Source: Hellea sp. (GTDB lineage Bacteria > Pseudomonadota > Alphaproteobacteria > Caulobacterales > Maricaulaceae). From it: DNA of 64,000 nucleotides. This document shows positions 56,409 to 63,921 of this stretch, piece by piece. A program made the position numbers and the translations under genes. The notes under the pieces were generated by a model. The model searched no databases. It was given only the letters and a program-made list of their open reading frames with translations, and was not told where the DNA came from. The stretch lies in assembly GCA_028224375.1 (NCBI GenBank), contig JAOIVW010000006.1, positions 62,001 to 126,000 of the forward strand. The letters run 5' to 3'. The stretch's first letter is position 1. Every line of letters starts with the position of its first letter.

Positions 56409-57136
56409 TCCTCCGCCGCATCAAAGCCCATGTCGAAAAAGAAAACTGGTTCGCGGTTGGCATCGACTTCTGCATCGTCGTGGTCGGTGTGTTTATCGGT
56501 TTGCAGGTCGCAAACTGGAATGAAGCTCGCAGTGAGAACCAGCGCGTCGCCACCCAGCTTGCGAGTTTTCAAACAGAACTCATTCTGGCGCGTGACGACC
56601 TCGCCGCGATGCAAGCCTATTATCAAGATCGGATCGAGAGCGTTGCCACGTTAAGGCATCGGCTTGAACAGGGCGGCGACTTCCCCGCAGATGAGTTTAA
56701 TCCCTTGGTTGTGTCCGCCATCAGAGGGGACGGGCTCAATATGGCATTTCGCAGCTATGAGGAGATCACGACAACAGGCACAATCAGCAAGGTTGCTGAC
56801 GCGCGCTTACGAGATTTGCTTCACGAATGGGATACACAGTTAACCTTTATCAATAATTCTGACATGAGGCTCGAGGACGGGCGAGCCAATTTGATAATCC
56901 CGGCCGTTCTACAAGGGACTATTTTTGGAAACGCGCTGCAAACGGATGAGCGCTACGCAGATTTGACCGTGGCCGAGCGGTTCGAGTTCGACATCGAAGA
57001 GATTCGTACCAATCGAGCCTTAGATGGCGCGCTGGCCATCAGGCACCTGCAAGCCAAACAGCAACTGAATTCCCTCGATGACTTTATCAACATAACGGAA
57101 GCCCTGATCATCGCTTTGAGCGACGGAGACGCGTGA
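56405..57136 (+). CDS. Tandem paralogue 4 (DUF6090-like anchor)
   Basis: 243 aa. Anchor MILRRIKAHVEKENWFAVGI, DFCIVVVGVFIGLQVANWNE. C-terminal domain related to paralogue 1 along its whole length (FQTELILARDDLAAMQAYY, YEEITTTGTISKVADARL, LRDLLHEWDTQL, LQTDERYADL), so these two form one subtype. ATGA overlap upstream; downstream paralogue 5 starts in a TGATG junction. Confidence 0.75.
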   Translation: MILRRIKAHVEKENWFAVGIDFCIVVVGVFIGLQVANWNEARSENQRVATQLASFQTELILARDDLAAMQAYYQDRIESVATLRHRLEQGGDFPADEFNPLVVSAIRGDGLNMAFRSYEEITTTGTISKVADARLRDLLHEWDTQLTFINNSDMRLEDGRANLIIPAVLQGTIFGNALQTDERYADLTVAERFEFDIEEIRTNRALDGALAIRHLQAKQQLNSLDDFINITEALIIALSDGDA

Positions 57137-57906
57137 TGCTGTTTCGCCGTATCAAAGCACACGTTGAGAAAGAGAACTGGTTCGCGGTAGGGATTGATTT
57201 TCTCATCGTCGTGGTGGGCGTCTTCATCGGTATTCAGGTCGCGAACTGGAACGAGGATCAGGGCCGCAAGGCGCAGGAGCATTCTTACCTTGTCTTGCTG
57301 CATGATGAACTGGTGCAAAACGCTGATCAGTCTGCGCGTTTGCTTGAGTACTACACTATTGTCACGGATGCCGGGGAGCGCGCGCTCGATTTCTTAAAGC
57401 GGGACGAAGCGTGCATGGACGATTGCGAAGACCTTCTCATAGATTTCTTCCACGCCTCGCAACTCAGGTCTATCACATTTGAAAAAACAGCTTTTCGGGA
57501 GGCGACCGAGCTCGGGTTTCCGTCCGACAACGCTCTGCGTGAAAAGCTGTTCACGACCTATGATCTGACCGACAGCTTTGATGTGGTCAACCAAGTGTCT
57601 CCGCCCTTTCGGGAAGCGGTTCGCGAATATATCGGACCCAATGCCGCCCGGATTCTGTGGAGTGAGTGCTGGGAGTTGGACTTGGCGACCGTAACTGAAA
57701 TACTGACACGCGGGTGTGCGGAACGATTGGACGCCGTCGACGCCGCCGGAATGCTGCGTGACATCAAGCGCGATCCAGATATTAAGGGAATGTTGCGTTA
57801 CTCGCTTACCCAAAACATCTTCGCCATGCACAACTATCCTGCCGTGACGGACCGAACTACCGCAACGGCGGACATGGTGGCCGCTGAAATCAAGACAGTT
57901 CGATGA
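57136..57906 (+). CDS. Tandem paralogue 5 (DUF6090-like anchor)
   Basis: 256 aa. Anchor MLFRRIKAHVEKENWFAVGI, DFLIVVVGVFIGIQVANWNE. C-terminal domain distinct, with four cysteines (EACMDDCEDLL, LWSECWELDL, TRGCAERL), possibly disulfide-forming if extracytoplasmic. The track's GTG 57133 adds one residue; ATG 57136 fits the other paralogues and makes a TGATG overlap with paralogue 4. Overlaps the next, unrelated gene by ATGA. Confidence 0.75.
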   Translation: MLFRRIKAHVEKENWFAVGIDFLIVVVGVFIGIQVANWNEDQGRKAQEHSYLVLLHDELVQNADQSARLLEYYTIVTDAGERALDFLKRDEACMDDCEDLLIDFFHASQLRSITFEKTAFREATELGFPSDNALREKLFTTYDLTDSFDVVNQVSPPFREAVREYIGPNAARILWSECWELDLATVTEILTRGCAERLDAVDAAGMLRDIKRDPDIKGMLRYSLTQNIFAMHNYPAVTDRTTATADMVAAEIKTVR

Positions 57907-58391
57907 CCCTTGAGCAAATTGCGCTAATCGCTCAGATCATTGGCGTCGCTGTTGTCGCAGTGACACTGATCTATTTGACCATTCAGGTGCGTCAGGGCGC
58001 TGAGCAGATGAGATCCGAGTCCCGGCAGGCGCAGCTCGCCAATGATCAGACGGGGGTTTATAAATTTGTTGAATTTCCAGACCTCGGACGCATCGCCTCT
58101 CAGGGTGAGACGCCGACCTTTGAAGAGAAAACGCAACTCTTCTTCTGGATGATCGGACAGCTTCGGGCCCGTGAATTTGAGTATCTCCAATATAAAAGCG
58201 GGGCGATGACGAAAGAAGCTTGGGAAACTTATCGCGACGTGATTTTCTTCGTACTTGGCACGCCGAGGACCCGGGCCTTATGGGAACTTTGTAAAGGCTA
58301 TTTCAATGCCGACTTCGCCCAAATGGCTGACGATATGGTCAAAGATGTCCCGCCAATCCCACTTTGGGATGAAATCTCAAAAATAAAGTAA
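57903..58391 (+). CDS. Single-TM protein of different family inside the paralogue array
   Basis: 162 aa. N-terminal helix (residues 5-28, QIALIAQIIGVAVVAVTLIYLTIQV) followed by RQGAEQMRSESRQAQ and a soluble helical domain with FFWMIGQLRAREFEYLQYKSG and WELCKGYFNADFA. Resembles widespread unnamed marine-bacterial proteins opening with 'xxxGVxAxxxSLIYLxxQVRQ'; no function known to me. It lacks the IKAHVEKENW anchor. Translationally coupled to paralogue 5 (ATGA). Confidence 0.72.
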   Translation: MTLEQIALIAQIIGVAVVAVTLIYLTIQVRQGAEQMRSESRQAQLANDQTGVYKFVEFPDLGRIASQGETPTFEEKTQLFFWMIGQLRAREFEYLQYKSGAMTKEAWETYRDVIFFVLGTPRTRALWELCKGYFNADFAQMADDMVKDVPPIPLWDEISKIK

Positions 58392-58407
58392 TCATGGAAA
58401 CCTCAAA

Positions 58408-59148
58408 ATGATCTTTCGCCGCATCAAAGCCCATGTCGAGAAAGAAAACTGGTTCGCCGTCTTCCTCGATTTTTGTATCGTGGTGGTCGGCGTCTTCATC
58501 GGTATTCAGGTCGCGAATTGGAATGCATCTCAGTTTGAGGCCCGCGAAGAAACGGCCATTATTGAAAGGCTTCAGTCTGATTTTAAGCGAATTGAGCAGG
58601 ATGCTGACCGCAGCCTTGCGTTCCACACGCAGATGACTGAGGATATGCGGACTGTGTTGCGGTCCCTGCGCTCCGGCGAACTAAAGGATGAAAACATTCC
58701 AGCCTTTGAACGCGCGCTTTTGCTAGGGACTGGATTTCAAACAAGCGCTGATCGGTCTGGGAGCTTTACGGAACTTATGTCCTCGGGCCGAGGCAACATC
58801 CTGCGGGATCGCGACCTGCTTCATGCTTTGGTCGATTATGAAGATTTTCTGGAGCGTTTCGCAATTGCACGAAGCTACTATGTTGAAAGTGCGCTGCTCG
58901 CGACACGCGATTTCAAGGATGGGTTCGAATACGATATTGAGTTGCGGTTCACGGAAGACATCTTTGCTTTGGTCGAACAGGAACAGTCACTCGTCTCTTA
59001 CGACTTCGAGATGTTGGCCTCTGACCCGACTTTCTACAATGCAGTGGAGGAATTACTCTTCGTGCACAGTGGGTTTACCATTTGGCGCTCACGGATCAGC
59101 GATCGCATTGATATCATTCAACAGAACCTTGCCGCAAAGGAGCCGTGA
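58408..59148 (+). CDS. Tandem paralogue 6 (DUF6090-like anchor)
   Basis: 246 aa. Anchor MIFRRIKAHVEKENWFAVFL, DFCIVVVGVFIGIQVANWNA. C-terminal domain with a long helix (EETAIIERLQSDFKRIEQD), FTELMSSGRGNILRDRDLLHAL (echo of paralogue 2) and FAIARSYYVESALLATRDF. 16 nt after the preceding gene, without a clear Shine-Dalgarno. Last gene of the rightward run; no terminator hairpin seen in the 92 nt before the convergent recombinase stop. Confidence 0.75.
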   Translation: MIFRRIKAHVEKENWFAVFLDFCIVVVGVFIGIQVANWNASQFEAREETAIIERLQSDFKRIEQDADRSLAFHTQMTEDMRTVLRSLRSGELKDENIPAFERALLLGTGFQTSADRSGSFTELMSSGRGNILRDRDLLHALVDYEDFLERFAIARSYYVESALLATRDFKDGFEYDIELRFTEDIFALVEQEQSLVSYDFEMLASDPTFYNAVEELLFVHSGFTIWRSRISDRIDIIQQNLAAKEP

Positions 59149-59240
59149 TTATACGTCACAAAATTGGCGCAGATAAACGCTATATAACAGCATCTTAAAT
59201 TCAACTCAAATTAAATACGCTTTGATATCCGCAATGCCCC

Positions 59241-59873
59241 CTATAGATCAATGCTTTCCGAGAGTGCGAGAGCATCTTCGACCTCAACCCCTAGATACTT
59301 AACAGTGCTATCAATCTTTTCATGACCAAGGAGAAGTTGAACTGCTCTGAGGTTTCCGGTCTTGCGATAAATAAGAGTTGCCTTCGTTCGCCTTAGCGAA
59401 TGTGTAGCATAAGACGACTTAGGCAGATCAATCGACCCGATCCATTTTTTGACAATCCTTCCGTATTGTCGGGTTGTCATAGCAGAGCTCCGATCTTTAC
59501 GACTTGGAAAAAGCCAATCGTAGATGTTTAGGTTTTTAGAGTTAATCCAGTCCACCAAAGCTTCCCTGGTTTGCTTTGTAATTTCGAACTGAACTGGCTT
59601 GCCAGTTTTCCTTTGGATGATTTTGGTGCGAGACCTAATCTCATTCCCTGTTTGAACATCAGAAACCGTCAATGTCACCAAATCACATCCTCGTAATTTG
59701 CTGTCCAAAGCTAAGTTGAAGAGTGCCAAATCTCGCTTATGGTCGGCCAATTGAAGCCTGACCCTTATAGCCCATACCTGTTGAGGGGTTAGCGGCGATT
59801 TTTGCCCTATAAGTTTACCTTTATTCCACGGGCGTTTGTCTGCCACGACAGTTTTTTTTGATCCGCATTCCAT
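59241..59873 (-). CDS. Short tyrosine recombinase (catalytic domain only)
   Basis: 210 aa. Lacks the N-terminal core-binding domain but the catalytic set is visible: Arg in NLALDSKLRGCDLVTL, Lys in KIIQRKTGKPVQF, HSLRRTKATLIYRK (HxxR), LLLGHEKIDSTVKYLGV (His and Tyr nucleophile). Such single-domain recombinases are common in Proteobacterial islands. I start at ATG 59873 because GGAGGAATTGAAA precedes it perfectly; the longer track start at 59975 has no such site. Probably a second mobility gene of the island. Confidence 0.85.
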   Translation of the reverse strand: MECGSKKTVVADKRPWNKGKLIGQKSPLTPQQVWAIRVRLQLADHKRDLALFNLALDSKLRGCDLVTLTVSDVQTGNEIRSRTKIIQRKTGKPVQFEITKQTREALVDWINSKNLNIYDWLFPSRKDRSSAMTTRQYGRIVKKWIGSIDLPKSSYATHSLRRTKATLIYRKTGNLRAVQLLLGHEKIDSTVKYLGVEVEDALALSESIDL

Positions 59874-60055
59874 TTTCAATTCCTCCATAGTGGAATTTTG
59901 GATATGCAAATTATGGGCTAACCTAGTTATCCTCATACCAGATGAGGTGGATGGCTCCTGTCCCCGGCGTCGCAATGCGCCATAATGCAGATCTATCGAA
60001 ACTGCTGACTAATAGGAGCCACCCAAGCAGAAGAAAGGTGGCGGCACTTTTAGCT

Positions 60056-60907
60056 CTAGGACTTGAGTAATTTTTTCAATTTTGATTCAAAAAATCTATT
60101 ACTCCAAAGACCGAGAGACTCCGCTTCAACAGGCCGCAGAAAACGCCTCACATCGAGCCTGGCATCTTCCCAGTCGATTTCGTGAATTTTGCTAGTAATT
60201 TGCGTTTCAAACCAATTTCTATCGACGCTAAGGCTCTTATCTTCTGACCAAGGGCCAAACTGACGAAGGGCAGCTTCTAAATGTGGCAGGTTTGGAAAAA
60301 TGCCCTGCGCAACATACCAAGAGAAGTCGTACCAATCGCGCCCCTTTACATATTCCCTGCACAAGAGCGCGTGAATTTTGAGTGCGAAGTTAGAAGGAAG
60401 ATCTTGATGGCGCACCTCGTAATCCACCGGAAAGTCGAGGAATGTAAAGGCATCGATTGAGTGGACTGGCGGTTCAACATCGATTTCCAGTTTAATCTTG
60501 AGCTTCTTTCGAGCATCGCGCGCGCCAAATGATAAGCCCAACTGGTTGGCCACCGAATTATCTTTGATTACAGCGTTTCTTATACGCCTATCCATCTGCT
60601 CTCTCGAAACTGTTTCAGGATTCAAGCCATATTCTTGAAATGTCTCAGTCAATATTTTTAAGTAGGGCGCCCAATCAAATTTTGGGTTGGGCTCAATCAA
60701 CATGAAATCGAGGTCTTCGGAAAACCGCGGCAGCTTGTGAAGGATTCGCAAACTCGTTCCACCCTGAAAAACAGCAACATCAAAAAACCTCGCTCTCCAA
60801 AGCCCGTACAAAGCAACCTCTTGAATGATTTCCTTCGTGGCATTCTCTTCTTCGATTGCGTTTGCAGCCTTATACTCAGCTAGTCTTGCCTGAATAATAT
60901 CATTCAT
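60056..60907 (-). CDS. abiEii: AbiEii/AbiGii-type nucleotidyltransferase toxin
   Basis: 283 aa. Nucleotidyltransferase core: FQGGTSLRILHKLPRFSEDLDFML carries the GGTSL and SEDLDF motifs of the AbiEii/MenT-type toxins; KIKLEIDVEPP provides the third acidic residue, and LKIHALLCREYVKGRDWYDFSWY is the conserved helical part. Toxin of a type IV-like toxin-antitoxin pair that aborts phage infection in lactococci. ATG 60907 (AAGGTAAC upstream) avoids overlap with the antitoxin gene, whose stop is 10 nt before. Confidence 0.9.
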   Translation of the reverse strand: MNDIIQARLAEYKAANAIEEENATKEIIQEVALYGLWRARFFDVAVFQGGTSLRILHKLPRFSEDLDFMLIEPNPKFDWAPYLKILTETFQEYGLNPETVSREQMDRRIRNAVIKDNSVANQLGLSFGARDARKKLKIKLEIDVEPPVHSIDAFTFLDFPVDYEVRHQDLPSNFALKIHALLCREYVKGRDWYDFSWYVAQGIFPNLPHLEAALRQFGPWSEDKSLSVDRNWFETQITSKIHEIDWEDARLDVRRFLRPVEAESLGLWSNRFFESKLKKLLKS

Positions 60908-60917
60908 GTCGTTACCT

Positions 60918-61595
60918 TTATCGCTCTCGTCGTGCCGAAGATTGCCTGTCAAAAACTGCAGCTTCTAATCCATTCAGAAAGTTACTTGCGGCCTTATGCT
61001 TATAAACGTCCACAAGAGCTTCGAAGTCGCGGCGACACAATTGCAGGAGAGATGAGCGTTCAATGCGCAATCCAGACTCAATCCAGCTTATTCCCGCCCA
61101 GTCTTGCTTACGATAGGCCACAATGTCCATCAGTGCCCTCAGAGGTGATGCAACAAGCGATGGCTGCAAGCTTAGTACATGTCTCTCAACGCCTGACAAA
61201 AAACCTGACGTGTGAAGTGCCAAGGGCCTAAATTCAAATTGCCCAAATGTTTCGTGGTGAACGTTTTTTGACTTTCGCCCTGGCGTAACGCTTACCGTCG
61301 TGAAAACTGCTTCTGGAATCCACCCATGAAACGCTAAAGCTGTTTCCATGGACACATAGCTACCTACGACTAAGGTCTGGGCCAGCGCAAAGGGGTGAAC
61401 AGGGTTTGTTCGGCAACTTTCCGCCAACACATAGTGTCCGCGTTTGATCCGAATAAGGTCTCCTGACTTCAAGGCCCGTTTTACCTGACCATAGCGACGA
61501 TCATCGCTACCACCAATGATGCGCGCCAATTGCCGATCATTTAAAATACGGTCCGTATATCCGGCGTGAGTGATGAGTGAAATCAGAGTGGTCAT
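60918..61595 (-). CDS. abiEi: AbiEi-type antitoxin/repressor
   Basis: 225 aa. N-terminal winged helix (LNDRQLARIIGGSDDRRYGQ, VKRALKSGDLIRIKRGHYVL) and the C-terminal AbiEi domain (LVVGSYVSMETALAFHGWIPE, RALMDIVAYRKQDW). Neutralises AbiEii and represses its own operon by binding inverted repeats. First gene of the pair; a CTGTCA-CAACA-TGACAG palindrome lies 14 nt upstream of its start. Confidence 0.87.
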   Translation of the reverse strand: MTTLISLITHAGYTDRILNDRQLARIIGGSDDRRYGQVKRALKSGDLIRIKRGHYVLAESCRTNPVHPFALAQTLVVGSYVSMETALAFHGWIPEAVFTTVSVTPGRKSKNVHHETFGQFEFRPLALHTSGFLSGVERHVLSLQPSLVASPLRALMDIVAYRKQDWAGISWIESGLRIERSSLLQLCRRDFEALVDVYKHKAASNFLNGLEAAVFDRQSSARRER

Positions 61596-61608
61596 AAAAT
61601 TCCCTATA

Positions 61609-61625
61609 CTGTCACAACATGACAG
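61609..61625. promoter_or_regulatory. Probable AbiEi operator
   Basis: CTGTCA-CAACA-TGACAG, perfect 6-bp arms with 5-nt spacer, immediately upstream of abiEi where its promoter must be. AbiEi proteins are known to bind inverted repeats in this position. Confidence 0.55.
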
Positions 61626-61763
61626 TTACAAGAATTTTTAATAAACGCCTGTATATGAACTTTAGTTCGCTAAAGCAGTCTTAAAAGCAGCCTGAACGCA
61701 GAACTCTTGCCCTCCGATTCTTTCCCGTAAATCATACTATTTCAAGACCAAAACTTTTTCGCA

Positions 61764-61782
61764 GTGCACAAATAGTGCACAC
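61764..61782. repeat. Possible integrase arm-binding repeat, right end
   Basis: GTGCACAAATAGTGCACAC, counterpart of 41449-41466, 38 nt inside the right attachment copy. Nothing else was seen in the roughly 180 nt between the AbiEi operator and the attachment copy. Confidence 0.45.
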
Positions 61783-61820
61783 AAAACCGTCTAACCTATT
61801 GATTTAATTGAATAGTCGCC

Positions 61821-61923
61821 CCAATCCATCATGGGCGCCACACTTACTGTAAATCCTTGATTTTGTTTCATTTTATTATATTCAATTACTTAAAACAGGA
61901 ATCTATTACCCAAAATTACCGCA
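61821..61923. repeat. Island attachment site, right copy with displaced dusA 5' remnant
   Basis: Same orientation and order as 41308-41413. On the minus strand 61821-61871 still reads MKQNQGFTVSVAPMMDW, the first 17 codons of dusA, before leaving frame homology into island DNA. It carries what was probably the native dusA leader, now an orphan pointing into the island. Confidence 0.9.
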
Positions 61924-61926
61924 ATA

Positions 61927-62283
61927 TCATCTAAGATATAAGGGCGATAGAAGCAGCGCTGTCAAAATTACGTCTACGGCGATACCGACCCAAATGATTT
62001 TGATAGGGCATTTATCTATGACTGTGAATGTCGATTTTATGACAGCGGCGGCTAGGGCGGCATATCCGAAGAAGGTGAAGAACTCCGGGTTTTGCTTGAA
62101 GAGTAAAATCAGAGGCAGCGTTGTGAGAAAGCAGCCGAAAAGGACTCTGATTTCGACAAGCCCTACTTTTGTTTCCGGCGCTAGGCCGACAAGTTTGCCC
62201 ATGTGAAGCGGGCGGAACAGACCGTTCAACCCCACCATCAGCGCCAGCGCGGCGCCTAAATTTTGGAGAATGAGCGTATTCAT
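61927..62283 (-). CDS. DUF4345 family membrane protein
   Basis: 118 aa with four predicted helices. NLGAALALMVGLNGLFRPLHMG and EIRVLFGCFLTTLPLILLF match the DUF4345 pattern (small four-helix proteins of unknown role). ATG overlaps the SDR stop by 4 nt, so it is co-translated with that gene. First chromosomal gene right of the island; its stop lies 4 nt from the attachment copy. Confidence 0.8.
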   Translation of the reverse strand: MNTLILQNLGAALALMVGLNGLFRPLHMGKLVGLAPETKVGLVEIRVLFGCFLTTLPLILLFKQNPEFFTFFGYAALAAAVIKSTFTVIDKCPIKIIWVGIAVDVILTALLLSPLYLR

Positions 62284-63161
62284 GACGTGCCTTTCGGCGG
62301 CTTGTTAAGAGCGTTCACAATTAAGCGGTCCGCAAGGCGTCTTGGCATGAGAGATGAGGCGAAAATCCGCGCAATATTTCGGCCCTGTCCACAGTGATAG
62401 CTCACCCGTTTTTTGCGCCCCTCGAGGATGTCCAAGACGGTCTCAGCGATAACGCTAGGCGGCAGAGCAGACTTTTTCGCATATTGCATAATTTTATGAG
62501 ATTTGACGGCCATGTTTTTATAGTCCGTGTCCGAGAACGGAATTGTTTCTTCAATATTTTTGCGCCAGATTTCCGTGGCGATTGGGCCCGAGCGAATAGA
62601 GACGACATCGATGTTTTCCGGTAGCAGCTCGCGGCGATAAATCTCGCCAAGGCTTTCCATCGCATGTTTGGAAATACAATAGCCGCCATTCATTGGGGTG
62701 TTGAAAATTCCTGAAAGCGACGAGACGTTAATGATACGGGCTTTACCAAACGTATCACGGCCAAGACGTAGCGCTGGGAGGAAGGCATTGGTCACGCTAC
62801 GTGTGCCTGTCACATTCACATTCATAATATGATCAAAACTGGCGTCATCCAGCAATTCAATTGGGCCAAAGACCGCAAGCCCTGCATTATTGACCAACGC
62901 TTCTATTCCGTCAGAGCCGACCATTGCGGTTACGCGTTTTCCTTCGGCGGCGATGGCCTCTCTGTTGCAGACGTCAAATATCATCGGCTCGAACATGCCT
63001 GGAAACGCTTCAATCAAATCCTGTGCATGTTCGGGTTTACGCACACTGCCAAAAACGTGGAAGCCCTTTTCAATCAATGTCTTGCAAATGGCTTTGCCGA
63101 TGCCTGAGGACACGCCTGTGACAACAATGTTTCGGGTCGGCTTTAAAGTTGGCGTGCTCAT
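62280..63161 (-). CDS. SDR family oxidoreductase
   Basis: 293-aa classical short-chain dehydrogenase. Cofactor loop VVTGVSSGIGKAICKTL; LVNNAGLAVFGPIEL; catalytic Ser in INVSSLSGIF and YCISKHAMES (YxxxK); IRSGPIATEIWR follows. The C-terminal 50 residues (HCGQGRNIARIFASSLMPRRLAD) are typical of the SDR group near flavin monooxygenases. Substrate unknown. In a minus-strand operon with DUF4345 and the 245-aa gene (14 nt gap). Confidence 0.9.
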   Translation of the reverse strand: MSTPTLKPTRNIVVTGVSSGIGKAICKTLIEKGFHVFGSVRKPEHAQDLIEAFPGMFEPMIFDVCNREAIAAEGKRVTAMVGSDGIEALVNNAGLAVFGPIELLDDASFDHIMNVNVTGTRSVTNAFLPALRLGRDTFGKARIINVSSLSGIFNTPMNGGYCISKHAMESLGEIYRRELLPENIDVVSIRSGPIATEIWRKNIEETIPFSDTDYKNMAVKSHKIMQYAKKSALPPSVIAETVLDILEGRKKRVSYHCGQGRNIARIFASSLMPRRLADRLIVNALNKPPKGTS

Positions 63162-63175
63162 GACTAATCCTGCGC

Positions 63176-63913
63176 TTATAAAATGCGGTTATAAAGACCT
63201 GCGTAAATCTGTTTTGGCGTTTGCGTGAGAGATTGAAAATCGGGCGATTCTATAAGGGTTTCGATGACCGATGCGCTGTCAGATTTTAATACATGTATCC
63301 CGCTAATGATGCAGGGCACGCGGTTGCAGGCATCACTCGTCTTACCGGTTGCAATCTCTCCGCTGATGAGGCCGCTATAATATAAATCAATATCGGCGTG
63401 TTTATCCAGAAGGCGGTATAATGCGCCGGAGTCAAACGCCCCTGAATATTGAATCACCGTAATAACGGATTTCGTCGGCGCTTTTGGATCATGCGGCGGC
63501 AAATCCGCGCCCCCATCCTGCCGCTTCGTAAAACCGAATGTGAAGTCCGAGACAGCGGCTGTGCGGAGTAGGCTGACGAGTTGAAACATCGTACTTTCGA
63601 GCATGCGGCGAAAATTGACGAGTGAGGGATATTTTACAATCAACAACACGTCGCGGCGCAGCGTGTCATCATCCATAAGTGTTTTTTCTAATTTGCATTT
63701 AATAAACGGCCCGCCGCCGATTTTACGCACAGAGCGCACAGCCAGAAAATTATAAAAATCATAGACGAGTGCGCTGCGCGTATTAAACCAATTAATTGCG
63801 TAAACGGGCTCGTCATCTTGGAGCAGCGAGTTGTCGCGAAAGATAAACGCCTTCAACGAACCGGGCAATTTGGCATCGTGGATTTGTATATCGGGTTGCG
63901 GTGAATCTGTCAT
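63176..63913 (-). CDS. Hypothetical protein, unknown family
   Basis: 245 aa, no signal peptide or membrane helix. KYPSLVNFRRMLESTMFQLVSLLRTAAVSDFTFGFTKR looks like a helix-strand unit of a ferredoxin-like dimeric alpha/beta barrel (EthD/DUF1330-like), and VITVIQYSGAFDSGALYRLL could be its second strand set, but this is fold impression only. Co-directional with the SDR gene and the truncated gene upstream, so a shared pathway is likely. Confidence 0.65.
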   Translation of the reverse strand: MTDSPQPDIQIHDAKLPGSLKAFIFRDNSLLQDDEPVYAINWFNTRSALVYDFYNFLAVRSVRKIGGGPFIKCKLEKTLMDDDTLRRDVLLIVKYPSLVNFRRMLESTMFQLVSLLRTAAVSDFTFGFTKRQDGGADLPPHDPKAPTKSVITVIQYSGAFDSGALYRLLDKHADIDLYYSGLISGEIATGKTSDACNRVPCIISGIHVLKSDSASVIETLIESPDFQSLTQTPKQIYAGLYNRIL

Positions 63914-63921
63914 GAGCGGCC

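Noticed and set aside
54158-59148. Diversity-generating retroelement or phase-variable locus
   Set aside because: No reverse transcriptase or template/variable repeat pair is in the window, and no simple-sequence tract occurs in the array; variation looks like old divergence after duplication.
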